Part shown: positions 24,470 through 33,265 of the stretch, piece after piece
How positions within the stretch are numbered: the stretch's first letter is position 1
Layout: every line of letters begins with the position of its first letter
Assembly (NCBI GenBank): GCA_028023455.1
Contig: JAQFVV010000157.1
Span: 558,001 to 622,000, forward strand
Direction: 5' to 3'
Length of the DNA stretch: 64,000 nt
DNA from: Epiperipatus broadwayi
Taxonomy: Eukaryota; Onychophora; Udeonychophora; Euonychophora; Peripatidae
Notes under the pieces: generated by a model
Seen by the model: the letters and a program-made list of their open reading frames with translations, nothing else
Databases searched by the model: none
Told to the model about the DNA's origin: nothing
Made by a program: the position numbers and the translations under genes

Positions 24470-24940
24470 CACATTGGAGTTCTAAGAACAATTTATAAAT
24501 CTGACATCAAAATATTCAATTTTTTCATGCCCAGTGTTCCATATGTAAGAAACTAGGCCACATGCCTAAAAGATTATATTGGCTTATCACTTTGGTAATG
24601 ACTTTTAAAAAATGTACAAAATTCCAACAAATTATATTAAACTTAAATCTATTAAATCTGGATTTTTAAATGTTATAATTTTACATTGTAACCTCAAAAA
24701 ATCCCTATACTGCCTTCTTGCAAGCCTTATTTAAATATATTAAAGTTCTAAAAATGAATTGTAAATGTGATTTCAAAATATTTAAAATTTCTCCATCCAT
24801 TGGTCCAGATTTAAGAAACTAGGTCAACTACCTAAAATATTAGTCCCATATTGTTTTGCTTGGTATTTCTTTCTTATGTGTCAAATTTGAACCAATTTTA
24901 TTGAATTTAAATCTATTCAAACTTGATTTTAACTTAAATA
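24470..24940 (+). repeat. tandem duplication, ~267-bp period
   Basis: GTTCTAA, TCAAAATATT, TAAGAAACTAGG(C/T)CA, TACCTAAAA or TGCCTAAAA, AA(C/T)TTAAATCTATT and TTGATTTT are present in two units starting near 24470 and 24738. Divergence is high. Confidence 0.65.
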
Positions 24941-25449
24941 ATAAAAGTGATTACAATAGTTTACAACCAAATTGATACTGTAACGTAAATCAAAGCATTT
25001 AAAAAAAGGGAAAATAGAAAATTTCACATAAAAAACTGTTATAAAAAATGCATATATATATATATATGATTTTATAATCAAGTAAGGAATAATCAACAGT
25101 TCAAATGATGAAATTCACAATTTGGTTATTTCAAAAATATTAAATCCATTTATAATAAATGCACAAAATCTTCAAGTATATATTTTTTCAAATTAAAGGA
25201 AGATAATTATAATTACAATAAAATTTCATGGGATTTGCTAAACAATTAATCAACTTGTAAACTTAAAAAGAGAAAAACATCGACAAAAGAGATAAAATTT
25301 GAATACTTAAATATTTACTATAAATCTCAAAATTTTGTTTTATTTATAAATAAACATTAAATTTCTGAAATCTGCCATTATTGCCAATATATCATTATAA
25401 GTTACTACAACCATTGATATGACAATAAAAATGCAAAAATCATTGCAAA

Positions 25450-25580
25450 GCCCTGTTCCTTTGAGTCATTTTTGAGGTCAGAAAATACAAAACTATGCCC
25501 TGCTCCTTTGAGTCTTAGGGACTGGAAAATATAGAACTATGCCTTCCTTCTCTTGGAGGCTTAAAAGTTGGAAATCATGT
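25450..25580 (+). repeat. ~45-bp minisatellite, three units
   Basis: GCCCTGTTCCTTTGAGTC at 25450, GCCCTGCTCCTTTGAGTC at 25497 and GCCTTCCTTCTCTTGGAGGC at 25541 start three units. Each continues with (A/G)(G)GA...AAAATA...AACTATG or a decayed version. A single related unit sits at about 52430-52480 inside the second copy of the surrounding dispersed repeat. Confidence 0.75.
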
Positions 25581-25870
25581 AAGGACTATATTAACTGCAC
25601 CCTGATAAACAAGAGGAAATCAGAAAGTAGGCTGGAGCAATGCCTGAAATAAAACACACCTCAAAATTGCATGAAAACACTGTATCCTCAAGCCAATGAT
25701 AAAAAACTCCAACTGAAAGTACAACTAAACAAACTCCAATAATCAAAAACTCAATCCAATCTCTAAAAATCATAGATTTTCTATTCAATTCTGAACATGA
25801 ACTTTTTAAATAACTATTATTTTATAATTTATAATCATCAATACTCTTGTCACATATTTCACAGTAATTT
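25500..25870 (+). repeat. dispersed repeat, copy 1 (second copy 52430-52810)
   Basis: Shared landmarks with 52430-52810 in the same orientation are GA(G/A)TCTTAG(G/A)GA, AAACACT, ACTGAAAGTACA, ACATGAACTTTTT or ACATAAACTTTTT, and ACTCTTGTC(A/T)CATATTTCA. A - strand frame of 65 codons inside copy 1 is not maintained in copy 2, so I do not call it a gene. Confidence 0.55.
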
Positions 25871-26220
25871 TTAAACCACTAAACATCACATGATCACTAT
25901 CTCATACTAGCACATAATTGTTATTAAACAATTCAAAAAAAAAACAAAGCAAAACTCTCCATATAGTAGTACTATCTTGTGCTAACAAGAGCAATCAATG
26001 GATGCCAGAAGGCTTATGCATAAAATCCCTATCTAGTGCCTACTCATCCAATATCCCCAGACTAGTTTCTGGCTTGTGGCCTTCATCAGTGAGGACCACT
26101 GATTGCTCTTGTTAGCACAAGATGGCACTACTATATGGAGAGTTTTGCTTTGTTTTGAATTGTTTAATAACAATTATGTGCTAGTATGAGATAGTGATCA
26201 TGTGATGTTTAGTGGTTTAA
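25871..26220. repeat. hairpin: ~120-bp inverted repeat enclosing a ribozyme motif
   Basis: The left arm (25871-25997) runs from TTAAACCACTAAACATCACA to GAGCAATCA. The right arm (26100-26220) is its reverse complement, ending TGATGTTTAGTGGTTTAA. The roughly 100-bp loop is a - strand Penelope-type terminal repeat fragment containing a hammerhead core (26046-26096). The arm portion from GATTGCTC to TTTGTTTTGAATTG is also the 3' end of the + strand terminal repeat at 26560-26632. The hairpin was therefore built by head-to-head joining of two element ends plus identical flanking DNA. Confidence 0.85.
26046..26096 (-). ncRNA. truncated type I hammerhead ribozyme motif (copy A)
   Basis: On the - strand this reads TCCTCA-CTGATGA-AGGCCACAAGCCA-GAAAC-TA-GTC-TGGGGA. 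The invariant cores CUGAUGA and GAAA and the cleavage triplet GUC are intact. Inner stem I (UCCUCA/UGGGGA), the short stem II (GGC/GCC) and the two-pair stem III can all form. The 3' strand of outer stem I (TTGGAT) is present, but its 5' partner ATCCAA is missing, because the inverted-repeat junction cuts through it. Activity would therefore rely on inner stem I only. Confidence 0.6.
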
Positions 26221-26299
26221 CACCAACCCTGCCTAATAGGATAGTGGTGGCTATGGTTGTTAAAGAGCCAAAGACACCAAAATGTATGGGTGCTGAATT

Positions 26300-26640
26300 G
26301 AGTCCAGACCCATATGACTATATAAGCTATTGAGCTTGGATTGAAAATATTAATTGTATTTTCAATTTCATTCTCATGGTTTTGTAGTTAAATAGAATTA
26401 AAAGGTGGCTGCTGGAGGGTTGCATTAGATCCTAAGATCTAGGTGCAGTGCTCTCAGATCCAAGGTTCCTCACTGATGAAGGCCACAAGCCAGAAACTAG
26501 TCTGGGGATATTGGATGAGTAGGCACTAGATAGGGATTTTATGCATAAGCCTTCTGGCATCCATTGATTGCTCATTAGAACAAGATGGCACTACTATATG
26601 GAGAGTTTTGCTTTGTTTTGAATTGTTTAATTTTTAAAAT
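26300..26640 (+). mobile_element. Penelope-like element terminal repeat (copy B)
   Basis: It aligns with 32940-33265 over TATAAGCTA(T/A)TGA, GCTTGGATTGAAAATATT, GTTTTGTAGTTAA, GGTTGCATTAGAT(C/T)CTAAG, the hammerhead motif, AGGGATTTTATGCA or GGGGATTTTATGCA, and GCCTTCTGGCATCCATTGAT. It ends with TATGGAGAGTTTTGC. The combination of a terminal repeat, a type I hammerhead and nearby PLE coding debris matches the pseudo-LTR of Penelope-like retroelements. The sequence just 5' (26220-26300) is not shared with copy C. Confidence 0.75.
26458..26516 (+). ncRNA. type I hammerhead ribozyme (copy B, intact core)
   Basis: Outer stem I is ATCCAA (26458-26463) with TTGGAT (26511-26516). Inner stem I is TCCTCA (26467-26472) with TGGGGA (26503-26508), including one G-U pair. 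An asymmetric internal loop, GGT/TA, lies between them. Core CTGATGA occupies 26473-26479 and core GAAA 26493-26496. Stem II is GGC/GCC (26481-26483, 26489-26491) with loop CACAA and an A-A mismatch at its base. Stem III is only A-U and C-G around a UA loop, from the palindrome ACTAGT. The predicted cut is after C26502 in GUC. Very short palindromic stem III is typical of retroelement hammerheads that work best as dimers. The weak stem II may lower activity. Confidence 0.75.
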
Positions 26641-26676
26641 TAATTCTGATAAAATGCATGTTTTTTTCTTTCTCAG

Positions 26677-26859
26677 ATGTGCTTATTTGAGATAAAGTTG
26701 AGTGGCAATTTTGATGTGATGGTCACCTGTATGTGAGATCATCATCTTCTCACAGTTGGGTAGCCATTTGTAATGGGTATGGATCTGGGGTGAGATCCTT
26801 CATTTTCAATTCATTAACCATATGGACTTGCAACTAAAATTTTGGCAGCATTTAGACAG
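26677..26859 (+). other. candidate spliced exon, probably non-coding
   Basis: A very good acceptor (TTTTTTTCTTTCTCAG ending 26676) and a usable donor (GACAG|GTAAAT, GT at 26860) bound a segment of clearly higher GC than its surroundings. The first frame starts with ATG but reads only MCLFEIKLSGNFDVMVTCM before a stop, and the other frames close at once. It could be an RNA exon, a terminal repeat remnant of the adjacent element, or coincidence. Confidence 0.2.
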
Positions 26860-26861
26860 GT

Positions 26862-28716
26862 AAATTCCTTTCCTTCATTTATAAACCAATAAAACAAAAT
26901 GAAGAAGAGAATATGGTTATGAAATGCTATTAGTATTAAAAACATCAAAATATAGATGGTACTTTTCTTAGATTTAATAATGGATTCCTAAGAGTTAAAT
27001 AATAGATTTTTGTTTAATTTTATCAGAAGACTTTTTCAGATGTATAATATTTTTTTTGTTACTTGTTTTAAATTATTTGAAAATTTAATTGCAATTTTCT
27101 TCAATAGTTTTCCAATCATCAATAGCTAAGATATTTATATTAACATTAAATAACAGAAGTCATTTTAACTTTTAATAAAAATAAATTTATTGGTTAATAA
27201 TAACATTATAATTTTCAGGACTTTCATTAATATTAATCAATCTAGCAAAAATATTTAAGATTATCAAAGGAAAGGTAATATTAAACATCTGATCTAAATT
27301 ATGAGAGTTTACTTTCAAATGATTTCTAGAAATTATGTAATATACTTAATCACATTGGAATATTATTACTAGTCTATTTCTCTATCATTATCTAAATATT
27401 TTTCTGATTTGGGTTGCCTAAATCTTCTTCAATAGAGTTTAAGCCTTCTCTTGAAAGCTAGACATATTAAAAAGTTCATTTTTTTCTATCACAAAATCTC
27501 CATGACTTCATTATTAAAGAATATTTTCAGTAGTTCTTAACATTCATAAGTAAATTAACAAATATAAAATTATTTTCTAAGAAAAAATTCCCCGTTGATA
27601 AATATTTAAGCTATAACTGGAATTTATTCATATTTTAAACTATGAATATATTTTAAGTTTAATTTATACATTATTGTCATTGTGTTCATTCTTAAAATTA
27701 ACTTACAATTTAGAATAGTAAATGTGAGGAAAAATTTATTTTATTAATGTAAAATATATTTAATCACATTAACTATGAAATATTTAAATATATTGCAGAC
27801 TATTAACGTTTTCCATTAATGTTGTCAGGTGCAATTTGAGTTCATTAATGTATTTTTAATTACATTTTAATTTCATGGATTTTATTTATTTTTCTTTTTT
27901 CCATTAATGTGATAGATTATCTTTTTTTTTTTGTCCATCTTGGTTAAAAATTGAAATGCACAGTAAATTTATTTAAAATTAATAACAACGTGGAAGAAAA
28001 AAAAACTAATTAATAATATTGGATATAAATGCTTTTATGAACAATCAATGGAAATAATTAATTTATATTAAATTTGTTTAATATCAGTTGTAAATATATG
28101 CTACATATGCTATAGACCTTATTGATAATAATAATAAATACCCAATTGCTCAAGGAATTCATAAAAAGTTCAAATAACCTTAGAATTTACCATACTATCA
28201 CTAAACCAAGCTACTCAACAACAACAACAACAAAAAAGCATTTCTTTGAATTACTCAGAACTTTTAAAAAGTTAAATTCAAGAAACTTAAAAATAATTAA
28301 TAATAATTCCTAATGTTTCCTTCTTTATATTTTCATTATTTTGTCTGTGCAGTGTTTATTTATATACAATTATAATTCCATGCTCTTTCATTTTCTAAAT
28401 AATCAATGAAATCATTTTATACATCATAAAAAATGTCTATTATTTTACCAAATTAAAAATCACTTAATATGTGTGTTAAATTGAGAAACTTTCCCATTGC
28501 TTAGTATTGAATCAGATGAATCCATCTTTGCTTGTTATAACACACATATCGTAATAATTATCAAATTTAAACCAATTTTATAACATTAAATTTATGCTAA
28601 GCAAAGTAGAGACAATTTTTTATTTTATTTATAACTTCACACATTTTGGCAAATATTCTAATATACACATCTTAAAATAAAGATGGAAAGACATCTATTA
28701 CTCCAAAAATTTGTGA
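26862..28716. other. AT-rich spacer, no gene seen
   Basis: AT-rich DNA with a (CAA)n-type run at about 28211-28232. No coding or element structure is supported. Confidence 0.5.
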
Positions 28717-29285
28717 CTGCAATTTTGGCATGGTTATGCGTTCAAATCTCTAGAACTTATGATGAAAACAGATTCTGTCTGAATCATTTATATATAGTGT
28801 GAAAGATTGACCTACTTTTTACAATGAATAATATTTATTAATATGTATATCACTTACAAAAAGTGTGATTATTAACAATCATTAATCTCACACTTAATCA
28901 ATTTGGGTGAGTTTGAACATAAAATAAAAATAACACTACCCTGCAGAGTATGTGTTAAATGATATCAAGATAGCTTTGAGATATGTGATTATGAAATTCA
29001 ACAAGAAAATAATTAGATCTTAAACATCTATAAATATAAAAAATGATGATTATGAGGATTTCCATACTTGCTAGTATGGTTGTGATGGTTCAATATTGTT
29101 TATATTTACTGTGAATGTTTAGGTGGTTACTGGTTGGAAACTAATTATATTATACACTAGTATGGTTATGATGTTCAAGATTCTAGTAAGTGTGGGATAT
29201 TCTATCTGACATATGTTTATAATGTGAGAGATTGGTTTGTCTTTACAATAAACAATATTTATTAATATTTCATAATAAATGTACA
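28717..29285 (+). repeat. tandem duplication, ~436-bp period
   Basis: GGTTATG(C/A)(G/T)GTTCAA(A)...CTAG, TCTATCTGA or TCTGTCTGA, GTGA(A/G)AGATTG, TTTACAAT(G/A)AA(T/C)AATATTTATTAATAT at about 28717-28850 recur at 29153-29280. A third partial echo, CTAGTATGGTTGTGATGGTTCAA, lies near 29069. The GTTCAA motif resembles a decayed B box. Confidence 0.65.
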
Positions 29286-29585
29286 ATGTGTATACTAAAA
29301 AAAGCTTGTTTATTTATTTTAAAATAATAATATGCTAACTTCTTTTAACATAGTACACTAAGCCAACTTCTAATTAACTGGTAGTCATATCATAACAACA
29401 ATAATTCAAGAGAATTTCATGATTTATAGAAATTCCAATTTACAGTACTTTGACTATCAAACATAAATGAATTGATTTACATAAGGCATTTTTTTGAGAT
29501 ACAATTTGTGTTATTAATCCCATTCATATTATTGGTGAGGTATCAGGCCTCTTTGACTTTGCATCATTTCTCTCAAAGCAGACAA
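29283..29585 (-). mobile_element. Penelope-like element 3' end, inverted copy
   Basis: The reverse complement matches 29940-30250 and 32520-32830. Landmarks are GAAATGATGCAAAGTCAAAG (end of the endonuclease frame), TGTAAATCAATTCATTTA, TCTATAAATCATG, CTCTTGAA(T/C)TATTGTTG, ACTATGTTAAAAGAAGTTAG and AGTATACACATTGT. The copy is cut off near 29585, where the + strand copy begins. The two form a head-to-head pair with a junction inside the endonuclease region. Confidence 0.75.
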
Positions 29586-29599
29586 CAGACCTATATAAG

Positions 29600-30032
29600 A
29601 AGATGAAAAACCCTAGATGTCACTGCCTGGTGCAACCCACCCCTTAAGTAAAATTTGTGCAGAAACACATAGAATAAGTTTTCACATGCCTCCCACCCTA
29701 AACCACTTAATTAACAACACTAAAGACAAGTTGCCTCTAGAGCAGTTTTTCAAGGTCATATACAAAATTACATGCAATAACACAAACTGCAATGCTGTTT
29801 GGGAAATCCCAAGCCAACTCTTTACAAGGGTGGACAACACAGATATCAGAAAAATAAGGCCACTACAGAAATTAAATCTATTTTCATCAAGCATGGTTAC
29901 ATATTCAAACCCACATCTGCTAGCATTATCTTCTCTAAGGGAAATGATATAAAACGTAAAGTCAAAGAGACCTGGAAATCACCAATAGTACAGACACCAT
30001 TAATTAAAAAGAATCATGTGTCCCCCTTTTAA
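29600..30032 (+). pseudogene. Penelope-like GIY-YIG endonuclease domain remnant (copy 1)
   Basis: The frame starting near 29617 contains KICAETHRISFHMPPTLNHL and then VIYKITCNNTNCNAV, the position and pattern of the GIY-YIG endonuclease of Penelope-like elements (GVYKIxCxxC...YIG). It loses frame at about 29825. The continuation in another frame (from about 29820) gives QHRYQKNKATTEIKSIFIKH, the domain's C-terminal part with its usual basic helix and His. The first glycine is replaced (VIY) and the YIG block is lost, so the nuclease is dead. It lacks the RT region entirely (5' truncated at the inverted junction near 29590). Confidence 0.7.
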
Positions 30033-30290
30033 AAAAGGGGTTTATGTAAATCAATTCATTTACATTTTATAATCAAAGTACTGTAAATTGGCATTTCTAT
30101 AAATCATGTAATTCTCTTGAACTATTATTGCTATGATTATGATTACCAGTTAGTTGAAAGCATGCTTAGCATACTATGTTAAAAGAAATTAGCATGTTAT
30201 TTTTTAAAAACCAATAAGCAAGTTTTTCTTAATATATACATTGTACACGTTTGGAATTACAATAAACTTGTATATGCATTGTAAGCATAA
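30033..30290 (+). repeat. Penelope-like element 3' untranslated repeat (copy 1)
   Basis: It directly follows the endonuclease remnant. It contains CCCCCTTTTAAAAAAGGGG, TGTAAATCAATTCATTTACA, AGTTAGTTGAAAGCATGCTT and ACTATGTTAAAAGAA, all shared in order with 32590-32830. It ends near TATACATTGTAC. Confidence 0.7.
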
Positions 30291-30299
30291 GATGATATT

Positions 30300-30665
30300 A
30301 AAAATTTGCCAATAACCTGACCAATCTTTTAAGAGAAAGAATTAATTTCTTCAAAATGTATTTAAATTACAAAATTTTCTTGAATTGCTATACAATTAAT
30401 CTAACCAAGGTAATTCATACTGTGGAAAAATTATTATCCAATTAAAAATGTTGTTATTGAAGAACATTATTAAAGTGTGTAAGAAAGCTTTGAAAACCAG
30501 AGGAGTGATGAAATGGAAAATATGTTTAACACAAGATACACCATTATATATTAGAAACAGATATCAAATTATGGTTCTGAATTTTCAGGTCAAATACACT
30601 AAAAAATTAATCTTTCTCAAGAAAAAAAACAAGGCATAAAATTAGTACTAGCATGCCATATAATT
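30300..30665 (+). other. probable 5' part of the decayed element, unassigned
   Basis: A + strand frame (30448-30639) includes SLKTRGVMKW-like text only in fragments and is not clearly PLE. No family motif can be supported. By position it lies just upstream of the RT-region remnant and may be its eroded leader. Confidence 0.25.
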
Positions 30666-32080
30666 TTGAAAACCATAATCACAAATAATCCTCCAGAAAA
30701 TATTGAGAAACTATTAGATCATGGACCGCAATTTGTGGGTGGGACATGGAAGCACACAATGAGAGATATTGCAGATATGGAAATAAAATACACAGATAAC
30801 CTGCAAAGAAAAAAGATATTTGGACAAGTCGTCCAAGCAACAATTCTAAAAACAATCAAAGTAAAAAACAGTAATTGGTTGAAAGATATCAAGTCCACCA
30901 AACAATATTTTCATGAGAATGACATTACTTATATAGAAGAAGACAAGGGAAACAGACTCGTTTTACTTAATAAACAAGATTACATTACAAAAATCAATAT
31001 AAAAATTAATAAGTTAAAATTTAAATTGGCAGATTCTTATAAATTAAAAATTATAAATATGCGACTTTTCACATGCGTTAGTGAAGCTATAATTATAGCT
31101 ATAATTATAGCACTTCACTAATGCATGCGAAAAAAGTCGCATATTTATAATTACAATTTTTACTAATGAAGAGAAAAACAATTTATTACATAAATTAAAA
31201 AGAACAAAGATAAATTTACTTTATTGATTCTTAGAAAATTCTGTAATAAGGCATTCACTAAATATAAATATTTTAAAATATACCAAACAAGAGCTATTCT
31301 GCACAAAATATTTGCAAATGCAAAATCACACAAAATAGAGTACCCTTTACTGTAATGGGCATGGAAATGATAAACAAATGGTTCATGAAACAAATTGGAT
31401 TTGGCAGGCTTCACTGTTAAATCATCTTTTGAATGTGTAAACAGAAATAAAAATCTAAAAATCAGAAACCAATACAGACTTACATCACTGGACATAACAG
31501 AATTGTATGGTTCCCATACACAGAAAACAATTTATTAAAATAATAAGAGGGTTTAGAAAAATTGAAGTACAATCCTAAAAAAAAGACTATCATTGAATGT
31601 CTGAACTGGATTAATAATGACATAACAGCCCTCTTCAAGGGTAAATAATATAAAATGGAAGATAGGTGGAACTTTCCATGAACCCATAATAGTTAGTATC
31701 ACATTAATGAAATTTGAAGATGTCCTTCCTAGGCAATTCAAACAGATACTAGGTCTGTTATACATGTGATACATAGACAATATTATTTGTGACAGAGGTA
31801 CAAATTAAGGAATAAAACAAGACCTTATACAGAAGTTGTTATTACAGTGAACTATAGAAAATGAAGACATATTAAAAGGCAAAGTTTCCGAATTTATATG
31901 TTCCACATTTGTGGCTGTCAATTAACTTACAAACTGATGGTTAAACCTATCCATAAGCAAGATGTAATGTGCCCTGAATCATTAAAGCTCACCTCATAAA
32001 TTTTCAGGCATAAAAGCATTTCTGCATAGAAATTACAACCTATGCAAATTTGAATCTGACTTTAAAACATAGATTCATAC
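30666..32080 (+). pseudogene. Penelope-like reverse transcriptase remnant
   Basis: The first 128 or so codons are open and include NIEKLLDHGPQFVGGTWKHT and ITYIEEDKGNRLVLLNKQDY. The latter is the conserved PLE block (ADKGN.vv.dk.dY) just before the RT fingers. After a palindrome insertion (31049-31152), the same frame carries motif A as SLDITELYG (Asp at 31491) and motif C as YIDN (31770-31781) where YVDD is expected, preceded by a TGA at 31767 in place of Arg. Towards the end, SGIKAFLHRNYNLC and IHTLRTYA correspond to the post-catalytic region. Many stops and the lost second Asp show that it is inactive. Confidence 0.75.
31049..31152. mobile_element. 104-bp near-perfect palindrome inserted in the RT remnant
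   Basis: AATTATAAATATGCGAC opens it and its reverse complement GTCGCATATTTATAATT closes it. The centre is an AT-rich run with repeated GCTATAATTATA. Arms are about 50 bp with almost no loop. CACATGCGTTAGTGAAG on one side pairs with CTTCACTAATGCATGCG on the other. It interrupts the retroelement frame, so it arrived later. It is probably a tiny foldback MITE. Confidence 0.8.
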
Positions 32081-32116
32081 ATTAAGAACTTATGCAACAT
32101 TGGATACAAACATATA

Positions 32117-32491
32117 GTGCTCATTAATATTTTTAAATTTTCTACACCAAAATCAGAAACAGACTTAGGCAAGGAGAAAAAAAATCAGGATACCACCGGC
32201 TTACATACAGATGCAATCTACAGCATAAGTAAAATTTGTACAAAAACATATAAAGTAAATTTTTGCACCTCTTCCATCTTAAACTGCTCAATTAACAATG
32301 ATAACAACAAGTTGCTTCTGGATCAGGCTTCCCAAGTTCTATACAAAACCACATGCAATAACACAAACTGCAATGATGATCACTTCAAGGAATCTACAAG
32401 GATGGTCCAACATAGATATCAATATAATAGAACTAAAACCAATACAGAAGTTAAATCTATTTTCTTCAAACATGAAACTAAGCATGGTTAA
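32117..32491 (+). pseudogene. Penelope-like GIY-YIG endonuclease remnant (copy 2)
   Basis: This 124-codon frame follows the RT remnant in a different phase. It holds KICTKTYKVNFCTSS and then VLYKTTCNNTNCN, followed by ESTRMVQHRYQYN and TEVKSIFFKH, aligning piece by piece with copy 1 at 29600-30032. The spaced Cys residues and the (V/I)LYK...C..C pattern fit the PLE endonuclease. The YIG segment between NTNCN and ES is deleted, so catalysis is impossible. Confidence 0.7.
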
Positions 32492-32539
32492 ATATTCAAT
32501 CCCATATTTGTAGTACTGTATGCTCTGACAGGAATGATG

Positions 32540-32830
32540 CAAAATGCAAAGTCAGAGACCTGGCAGATTTCCAATAATAAGAACATCATTAATAAGAAAA
32601 AATCTTGTGCCCCCCCCCCTTTCAAAAATATTGGTTTGTGTAAATCAACTCATTTACATTTTACAACCACAACTTCTATAAGTCACATAATTTTCTTGAA
32701 CTGTTGTTGCTATAATTATAACTTCCAGTTAGTTGAAAGCATGCTTAGCACACTATGTTAAAAGAAGTTAGCATATAATTTTTTAAAACCAATAAACACG
32801 TTTTTCTTAGTATACACATTATGTTTATTA
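32540..32830 (+). repeat. Penelope-like element 3' untranslated repeat (copy 2)
   Basis: AAATGCAAAGTCAGAGACCT, a C-run (about 32612-32620), TGTAAATCAACTCATTTACA, AGTTAGTTGAAAGCATGCTT and ACTATGTTAAAAGAAGTTAG are shared with copy 1 and the inverted copy. It ends at TAGTATACACATTATG. Confidence 0.7.
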
Positions 32831-32939
32831 TTGAATTATATTGCTTAAAAAAAAGTTAAAAAATTACTTTGGAATTCTTAATATTTAACTGTACCTGTGA
32901 AAGAGCACTAATAATGTTCCAATGATTATAAACGTCACA

Positions 32940-33265
32940 TGATCACCATTTCATATGACTATATGACTGTATAAGCTAATGAACTTGGATTGAAAATATT
33001 GTGCTTTCAATTTAAGACTCATAGTTTTGTAGTTAAGTAGAGATAAAAGATGGTTGCTGGAGGTTGCATTAGATTCTAAGATCTAGGTTCAATGCTCTCA
33101 GATCCAAGGCTCCTCACTAACGAAGACCACAAGACAGAAACTAGTCTGGGGATATTGGATGAGTAGGGACTAGATGGGGATTTTATGCACAAGCCTTCTG
33201 GCATCCATTGATTACTCTGGCTTGCACTTAGTGGCAATACTGTATGGAGAGTTTTGCCTGTTTTA
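32940..33265 (+). mobile_element. Penelope-like element terminal repeat (copy C)
   Basis: It aligns in order with copy B (26300-26640) and lies about 110 bp after the 3' untranslated repeat, where a PLE pseudo-LTR is expected. It ends TATGGAGAGTTTTGCCTG. It is more diverged than copies A and B. Confidence 0.7.
33102..33160 (+). ncRNA. degenerate hammerhead ribozyme (copy C)
   Basis: Stem I (ATCCAA/TTGGAT and TCCTCA/TGGGGA), GAAAC and GTC are preserved, but the core CTGATGA has become CTAACGA (33117-33123). Both strands of stem II carry a change (GAC/GAC), which breaks its middle pair. The two core substitutions hit residues essential for hammerhead catalysis, so this copy should not self-cleave. 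Confidence 0.7.

Noticed and set aside
25591-25788. 65-codon - strand frame with a hydrophobic segment, looking like a small membrane protein.
   Set aside because: The second copy of the same repeat (52430-52810) does not keep the frame, so openness is not conserved.
28200-28240. CRISPR-like or regularly spaced repeat suspicion for the (CAA)n and other short arrays.
   Set aside because: Units are contiguous simple repeats without unique spacers. Nothing in the window has prokaryotic character.
29682-29894. - strand frame opposite the endonuclease remnant, and similar ones at 30719-30901, 31163-31495 and 32339-32542.
   Set aside because: They are antisense shadows of the Penelope-like coding remnants, which match known motifs on the + strand.
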